This document shows positions 7,105-10,639 of a stretch of DNA of 10,639 bases, piece after piece. The position numbers and the translations under genes are program-made. The notes under the pieces are model-generated. The model saw only the letters and a program-made list of their open reading frames with translations. It made no database searches and was not told where the DNA came from. The stretch is from the NCBI GenBank assembly GCA_029054535.1, contig JAIDFC010000242.1, forward strand, positions 1 to 10,639. Reading direction: 5' to 3'. This stretch comes from Rikenella sp. Lineage in GTDB: Bacteria; Bacteroidota; Bacteroidia; Bacteroidales; Rikenellaceae. Numbering within the stretch: the stretch's first letter is position 1; each line of letters starts with the position of its first letter.

Positions 7105-7112
7105 CAAAGATA
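7105..7112 (-). promoter_or_regulatory. Candidate -7 box for the hydrogenase transcription unit
   Basis: The minus strand reads TATCTTTG here, an exact match to TAnnTTTG, 46 nt before the hydrogenase ATG. Transcription would start near 7098-7100, giving a leader of about 40 nt. No TTTG-like -33 element is found at a spacing of 17-20 nt, so activation by a regulator is possible. This is the only good promoter candidate seen ahead of the hydrogenase, flavodiiron, glycosylase and thioesterase genes. Confidence 0.5.
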
Positions 7113-7367
7113 CTATTAATTTTGTATGGGTATCGTAGTGGAAGCCGTTCTTTTTGAGAAAAGAGAACGAGTGCAACGGCCGAGGACTCATAGGAATAGC
7201 CGGCGTAATATCATGGTAATCGAAGTCGGAGCTGACGGGCGAAAGAAAACTCGAAAGTCTCGAAAAAGACTGTATGTGAATGTGTTGAGATAGAACGAGA
7301 CACAAAAAAAGATAGTCGCCTCCGGATTCGAGATCGACGTTCGGGATCGGATTCCCCTTTTCAGGTC
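7113..7367. other. Intergenic region between hydrogenase and CDGSH genes, with hairpins and an opposing -7 box
   Basis: This stretch, together with the hydrogenase promoter and leader, makes a 309-bp gap with no convincing gene. A plus-strand TAATTTTG at 7117-7124 matches the -7 consensus but points toward no plus-strand gene. A 9-bp stem (7147-7155 with 7160-7168, including one G-T pair) closes a GAGA loop and sits within a flanking GCCGTT/AACGGC pair (7144-7149, 7175-7180). A second small hairpin lies at 7256-7271 (AGTCT/AGACT). On the minus strand a run of seven T (7303-7309) follows a weak GTCG/CGAC pairing after the CDGSH gene, which might be a poor terminator. A 69-aa minus-strand frame (7096-7305) crosses the hydrogenase -7 box and looks non-coding. 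Confidence 0.4.
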
Positions 7368-7907
7368 CTATCGTCTAAATCCCCCTTTGAAATGTGCGCC
7401 GTCGCAGAACGGCTGGTTGTCCGACAGCCCGCACCGGCAGAATGAGGCCATTTTCAACCCTCTCTCCACCGTCGTCCGTCCGTCTCCGCCCACAATCTCG
7501 AAACTCCCCTCCACCACCAACGGACCGCCCGGTCGGAAAGTAATTCGCGTCGCCGCAGCGGACGCAGTATTATGCCCGTCGTCGGAACCCCTCCCCCGTG
7601 CCGAGTCCGCAGTCTCTTCCAGAAACAATCGGGGCAGATCCTTGCGGTCGAACAACTTGGGCGACTGTTCCCGCCCGGCGATAACTCGCTGCGGATCGTC
7701 CCAGAAAAAGGTCAATACTCGGGTGGGACATTGTTCCACCACGTCGATGATCTCTTCGACCCGTGCCGCGCCGAGGTCGATCCACGGCCTCCGAGTCGGA
7801 TCGAAAACCCGACGCAACGACATAAAACACCGACCGGAGTGGATACACTCGGCCGGTTGCCAAATCACGGTAATGGTTCCGTTGCTGTATTTCCGATTCC
7901 TATTCAT
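7368..7907 (-). CDS. Iron-sulfur protein: divergent 4Fe-4S mono-cluster domain plus CDGSH domain
   Basis: This 179-aa protein carries two metal-binding modules. Residues about 8-65 resemble the divergent mono-cluster 4Fe-4S family (PF06902 type): WQPAECIHSGRCF, then VFDPTRRPWID, then EQCPTRVL, giving Cys21, Cys27 and Cys60. The C-terminal part carries the complete CDGSH signature CRCGLSDNQPFCDGAH, with Cys157, Cys159, Cys168 and His172 as the 3-Cys-1-His ligands of a [2Fe-2S] cluster. A linker of about 60 residues, polar and Asp/Gly/Ala-rich, separates them. The role is probably electron transfer or cluster handling; no specific pathway can be named. The ATG at 7907 is chosen because the more upstream initiator at 7931 would be TTG and would deepen the overlap with the preceding gene. 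As set, it overlaps that gene's end by 8 bp, so the two are probably translationally coupled. The final CPTRVL replaces the more usual CPSGAL. Confidence 0.88.
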   Translation of the reverse strand: MNRNRKYSNGTITVIWQPAECIHSGRCFMSLRRVFDPTRRPWIDLGAARVEEIIDVVEQCPTRVLTFFWDDPQRVIAGREQSPKLFDRKDLPRLFLEETADSARGRGSDDGHNTASAAATRITFRPGGPLVVEGSFEIVGGDGRTTVERGLKMASFCRCGLSDNQPFCDGAHFKGGFRR

Positions 7908-8217
7908 CGTCGTCGTCCGCGCCGTCGGCAATCTGGTCCGCTCCCGAGATCTCGTCCTCGTCGTCGGCGTAGTAGTCTTTGTCCAGATCCTCTTCCGGTT
8001 TGGTATCGATCTTGACGTCGACTTTGACCAGATAACTGATCTCTTCCGTTTCGAACGGCACTGCGTAAAAGAAATCGCCCGCCGGCTTGTCGATGCGGAT
8101 CAAGGCCTCTCCGTAGCCGTACGGATAGGTCGCCTTGAAGGCCTCGAGCAACTCCGGACTCAGATTCACGTGGCTGATTATCACACGTTTTTTTGCATTA
8201 GCCGCTTTGCTTGCCAT
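7900..8217 (-). CDS. Conserved hypothetical protein with acidic C-terminal tail
   Basis: This 105-aa protein has no function I can assign. A basic N-terminus (MASKAANAKKR) leads into a compact segment, VIISHVNLSPELLEAFKATYPYGYGEALIRI, followed by a strand-rich part containing FFYAVPFETEEISYLVKVDVKI. Residues about 72-105 are strongly acidic and end in DDDDE, so they are likely disordered. Similar small proteins with a YPxGYG-like motif and acidic tail occur, as I recall, widely in Bacteroidota as uncharacterised genes; a database search would be needed to confirm this. The start is ATG 8217; extension to 8271 would need TTG. It is the first gene of a pair with the CDGSH protein (8-bp overlap) and is divergent from ligA. 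Low-complexity acidic ends often bind basic proteins or nucleic-acid partners, but that is only a possibility here. Confidence 0.8.
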   Translation of the reverse strand: MASKAANAKKRVIISHVNLSPELLEAFKATYPYGYGEALIRIDKPAGDFFYAVPFETEEISYLVKVDVKIDTKPEEDLDKDYYADDEDEISGADQIADGADDDDE

Positions 8218-8258
8218 AGTGTGTTTCGCTAAGTATCTTGTCGGTTGAAAAATTTCTG

Positions 8259-8290
8259 CAAGTATACGCAAAAATTAGAACCTCCGAAAC
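8259..8290 (-). promoter_or_regulatory. Candidate promoter for the acidic-tail protein and CDGSH gene pair
   Basis: On the minus strand a TATACTTG element (8259-8266) differs from TAnnTTTG at one base. A TTTC (8286-8289), one base from the TTTG of the -33 element, lies 19 nt upstream, which is a normal spacing. The leader to ATG 8217 would be about 35 nt. Both elements are imperfect. Confidence 0.35.
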
Positions 8291-8305
8291 GTTCTTTAAT
8301 TTTTC

Positions 8306-8331
8306 TTTGACCGAGCTATTGTTTACCTTTG
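8306..8331 (+). promoter_or_regulatory. Candidate Bacteroidota promoter for ligA
   Basis: TACCTTTG at 8324-8331 matches the -7 consensus exactly, 41 nt before the ligA ATG. A TTTG at 8306-8309 could serve as the -33 element, though the 14-nt spacer is shorter than the roughly 19 nt usual for these promoters. The same TACCTTTG sequence precedes dapA. The 155-bp region 8218-8372 therefore seems to hold back-to-back promoters. Confidence 0.55.
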
Positions 8332-8372
8332 GGAGCCTCCCGAGCGGAGCGGCAGGAAACGGATAGCTGGTT

Positions 8373-10421
8373 ATGAACGATGTAAAGCAAAAAATAGACC
8401 ATTTACGACGGCTGCTCGACCGTCTGAACTACAATTACTATGTCTTGAATGCTCCCTCGGCCGAGGACCGCGAGTACGACCGGTTGATGGCCGAATTGAC
8501 GGCTCTGGAGGCGGCTCATCCGGAGTTCGACGACCCCAATTCGCCGACCCGACGCGTCGGGAGCGACCTCACGAAAGAGTTCCTGCAGGTGGCGCACCGC
8601 TATCCGATGCTCTCGCTCGGTAACACCTATTCTGAAGAGGAGGTGCGCGAGTTCGTGGAACGGATCGAACGGGAGAATGCCGCGACGGAGTATTGTTGCG
8701 AACTCAAGTTCGACGGGACGGCGATCAGTCTGACCTATGAAAACGGACGTTTCGTGCGGGCCGTTACGCGGGGCGACGGCTCGGTGGGGGACGATGTCTC
8801 GGCCAACGTGCGGACGATCCGCAGCATTCCGATGAGTCTGCAGGGCGAAGGGTGGCCGGAGTATATGGAGGTGCGGGGCGAGATCTATATGCCGCACGAG
8901 AGTTTCGATCGACTCAATGCTGAGCGGGCCGACATCGGCGAGGAGCCGTTCGCCAATCCGCGGAATGCCGCGGCCGGGACGCTCAAACAACAGAATTCGG
9001 CCGTCGTGGCGCAGCGAGGATTGGACGCGGTGCTGTATGCCGTGCAGTCGGACGGACCGGTGGCGGCGTCGCACTTCGAGACGTTGCAACGCTTGAAGGA
9101 ATGGGGCTTTAAGACCTCTTCGGCCGTGCGGCGGTGTCGGTCGGTGGACGAAATCATGGAGTATATCCGCTATTGGGATACGGCACGGCATGAGTTGCCG
9201 TACGAAACCGATGGGGCGGTTATCAAGGTGGACAGCGTCCGGTTGCAACGCGACTTAGGGGCGACGGCCAAGGCGCCGAGGTGGGCCGTGGCCTACAAGT
9301 TCAAGGCGGAACAGGCGGCTACACGGCTCGTGTCGGTCGATTTCCAGGTGGGACGCACCGGAGCGATCACACCGGTGGCTAATCTGGAGCCGGTGCGGCT
9401 GGCCGGGACCACGGTCAAACGGGCTTCGTTGCACAATGCCGAGCAGATCGAACTGCTGGATATTCGGATCGGAGATACGGTGCGAGTCGAAAAGGGAGGC
9501 GAGATCATTCCCAAGATCGTCGGAGTCGACCGTGATCGGCGACCGGCCGAAAGCGTTCCGTTTCAGTATATTACACACTGTCCGGAGTGCGGAACGGAAC
9601 TGGTGAAAGAGCCGGACGAGGCCAAACACTACTGTCCGAACGCCACGGGGTGTCCGCCGCAGATCGTGGGGCGGATCGTCCACTACATTTCGCGAAAGGC
9701 GATGAACATCGAGGGGCTGGGGGACGAAACGGTGCAACTCCTATATAATAACGGACTGTTGGGCGACCTGGCGAATCTCTACGATCTGGAGGTCGAACAC
9801 CTTGTGCCGCTGGAGCGGCTGGGACAGAAGTCGGCGGAGAATATTATCCATAGCATCGCTAAATCGTTGGAGGTGCCGTATGCGCGGGTGTTGTTCGCGA
9901 TCGGAATCCGATATGTCGGCGAGACGACGGCCAAAAAGTTGGCGGCGGCGATTCCGTCGATCGATACGCTGATGGCTGCCTCGCGCGAGGAACTGTTGGA
10001 GGTCGAAGAGGTCGGAGGGAAGATCGCGGATAGTATTCTGGCTTATTTTGCCGATGCGCGGAACGTGGCGATGATCGACCGGCTACGGCGGGCGGGGATA
10101 CAGTTTGAGGCGGTGCGGGCCGAACGACTCTCGGAGGCGTTGGTCGGGAAAAAAATCGTGATTTCGGGGACGTTCGATCGCCATTCGCGGCCGGAGCTGA
10201 AAGAGTTGATCGAGTTGCACGGCGGAACGAACCAGAGCAGCGTGTCGAAGACGACGGATTTTCTGTTGGCCGGTGCGGGGATCGGGCCGAAGAAGTTGGA
10301 GACGGCGCAAAAATTAGGAGTGCGTATTATTTCGGAGGATGAATTTGCGGAGATGATCGGAGGCGATGGCGCGGGAAACGACCGCAAAGTGTTGGAAATT
10401 CAACAACCGACTCTATTTTAG
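8373..10421 (+). CDS. ligA: NAD-dependent DNA ligase
   Basis: This 682-aa replicative ligase seals nicks in DNA using NAD+, acting at Okazaki fragments and in repair. The order of domains is standard: domain Ia (about 1-65, with YYVLNAPSAEDREYDRL for NMN binding), adenylation domain with Lys112 in ELKFDG, GDGSVGDDVSANVRTI and VRGEIYMP motifs, and a DGAVIKVD motif at 280-287. The OB fold has VGRTGAITPVANLEPV. A four-cysteine zinc finger follows (Cys403, Cys406, Cys421, Cys427), then helix-hairpin-helix repeats (about 440-565) and a BRCT domain (about 588-663, GKKIVISGTF). A tail of about 20 residues ends in QQPTLF, whose last five residues resemble a sliding-clamp-binding motif. The length is normal for the family. 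ATG 8373 is the first methionine before the conserved N-terminus. KFDG in place of the more common KIDG is usual in Bacteroidota. Confidence 0.98.
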   Translation: MNDVKQKIDHLRRLLDRLNYNYYVLNAPSAEDREYDRLMAELTALEAAHPEFDDPNSPTRRVGSDLTKEFLQVAHRYPMLSLGNTYSEEEVREFVERIERENAATEYCCELKFDGTAISLTYENGRFVRAVTRGDGSVGDDVSANVRTIRSIPMSLQGEGWPEYMEVRGEIYMPHESFDRLNAERADIGEEPFANPRNAAAGTLKQQNSAVVAQRGLDAVLYAVQSDGPVAASHFETLQRLKEWGFKTSSAVRRCRSVDEIMEYIRYWDTARHELPYETDGAVIKVDSVRLQRDLGATAKAPRWAVAYKFKAEQAATRLVSVDFQVGRTGAITPVANLEPVRLAGTTVKRASLHNAEQIELLDIRIGDTVRVEKGGEIIPKIVGVDRDRRPAESVPFQYITHCPECGTELVKEPDEAKHYCPNATGCPPQIVGRIVHYISRKAMNIEGLGDETVQLLYNNGLLGDLANLYDLEVEHLVPLERLGQKSAENIIHSIAKSLEVPYARVLFAIGIRYVGETTAKKLAAAIPSIDTLMAASREELLEVEEVGGKIADSILAYFADARNVAMIDRLRRAGIQFEAVRAERLSEALVGKKIVISGTFDRHSRPELKELIELHGGTNQSSVSKTTDFLLAGAGIGPKKLETAQKLGVRIISEDEFAEMIGGDGAGNDRKVLEIQQPTLF

Positions 10422-10464
10422 TGGAAAATCGTGTTTTCGCGATGCCATCCGAAAGGAATAACCG

Positions 10465-10472
10465 TACCTTTG
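10465..10472 (+). promoter_or_regulatory. Candidate -7 box for dapA
   Basis: TACCTTTG is an exact match to TAnnTTTG and is identical to the ligA -7 box. It lies 33 nt before the dapA ATG and 43 nt after the ligA stop. No clear TTTG occurs at the expected -33 position; the nearest similar bases are TTTTC at 10434-10438. dapA therefore probably has its own promoter in addition to any read-through from ligA. Confidence 0.55.
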
Positions 10473-10505
10473 CAACAGCAAAATCAATTCTTTACAAAGA
10501 ATATT

Positions 10506-10639
10506 ATGTCGATCAATCTCAGAGGCGTAGGCGTCGCTTTGGTAACGCCATTCACGGCGAGCGGGGAGGTGGACTACCCGGCCTTGACTTCGCTGATCCA
10601 CCATGTTACGGCCGGCGGGGTCGATTATCTGGTGGTGTT
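10506..10639 (+). CDS. dapA: 4-hydroxy-tetrahydrodipicolinate synthase, N-terminal fragment
   Basis: Only the first 44 codons are present; the gene runs off the right edge. DapA condenses pyruvate with aspartate semialdehyde, the first committed step to diaminopimelate and lysine, and so supplies peptidoglycan precursors. The visible part has the N-terminal strand of the (beta/alpha)8 barrel, GVGVALVTPFTASGEVDYPAL, followed by LIHHVTAGGVDYLVV. This matches the DapA/N-acetylneuraminate lyase superfamily start. The catalytic lysine and tyrosine lie beyond the window, so a related superfamily member cannot be fully excluded, but the VTPF block and the position after ligA support DapA. Confidence 0.88.
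   Translation, partial: MSINLRGVGVALVTPFTASGEVDYPALTSLIHHVTAGGVDYLVV

Noticed and set aside
7096..7305. A 69-aa minus-strand open frame upstream of the hydrogenase
   Set aside because: It covers the exact-match hydrogenase -7 box, has a low-complexity Ser/His-rich composition, and matches no family I recognise. It looks like chance coding in an intergenic region.
7303..7340. T-run on the minus strand after the CDGSH gene as an intrinsic terminator
   Set aside because: Only a 4-bp GTCG/CGAC pairing precedes the seven T bases, too weak to call a terminator. It is mentioned within the intergenic entry only.
1..10639. Mobile element, CRISPR array, defence island or biosynthetic cluster
   Set aside because: No transposase, integrase, repeat array, tRNA, toxin or clustered modification enzymes are visible. 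The genes are core metabolism and repair with uniform composition by eye.

Overview
The window is ordinary chromosome from a member of the Bacteroidota, most likely a GC-rich gut anaerobe of the Rikenellaceae/Alistipes type. Four things support this: exact or near matches to the Bacteroidota -7 promoter box TAnnTTTG before several genes, no clear Shine-Dalgarno sequences, the protein families present (DUF4836-like lipoprotein, group B-type [FeFe] hydrogenase, E. coli-like class II aldolase, Bacteroidota-style LigA with KFDG), and the ligA-dapA order. The genus is an inference.

Layout. From 1 to about 8217 every gene lies on the minus strand. Read in the direction of transcription (right to left) they are: a 105-aa acidic conserved protein (7900-8217), a ferredoxin-like plus CDGSH iron-sulfur protein (7368-7907), a 309-bp gap with the hydrogenase promoter, a monomeric [FeFe] hydrogenase (5619-7058), a flavodiiron protein (4312-5532), 3-methyladenine DNA glycosylase I (3727-4308), an FlK-type hot-dog thioesterase (3320-3709), class II fructose-bisphosphate aldolase (2172-3245), a phosphofructokinase with pyrophosphate-type signatures (807-2030), and a lipoprotein gene whose reading frame is broken near its end (1-767, running off the window). 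Two genes read rightward from a divergent intergenic region: ligA (8373-10421) and the 5' end of dapA (10506-end).

How the genes fit together. The hydrogenase, flavodiiron protein, glycosylase and thioesterase run head to tail with gaps of 86, 3 and 17 bp and look like one transcription unit. It would join fermentative H2 metabolism to O2/NO reduction, DNA alkylation repair and acyl-CoA clearance. Aldolase and phosphofructokinase are consecutive glycolytic enzymes separated by a 141-bp spacer with a perfect 11-bp inverted repeat. The phosphofructokinase residues point to pyrophosphate rather than ATP as phosphoryl donor.

I found no mobile element, CRISPR array, tRNA, rRNA or defence system, and nothing that amounts to a new multi-gene system. 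The points most worth a second look are the frameshifted lipoprotein gene, the hydrogenase-flavodiiron-Tag-thioesterase unit, the complete FlK-type catalytic triad, a C-terminal QPTLF tail on LigA that resembles a sliding-clamp-binding motif, and the structured gap upstream of the hydrogenase.
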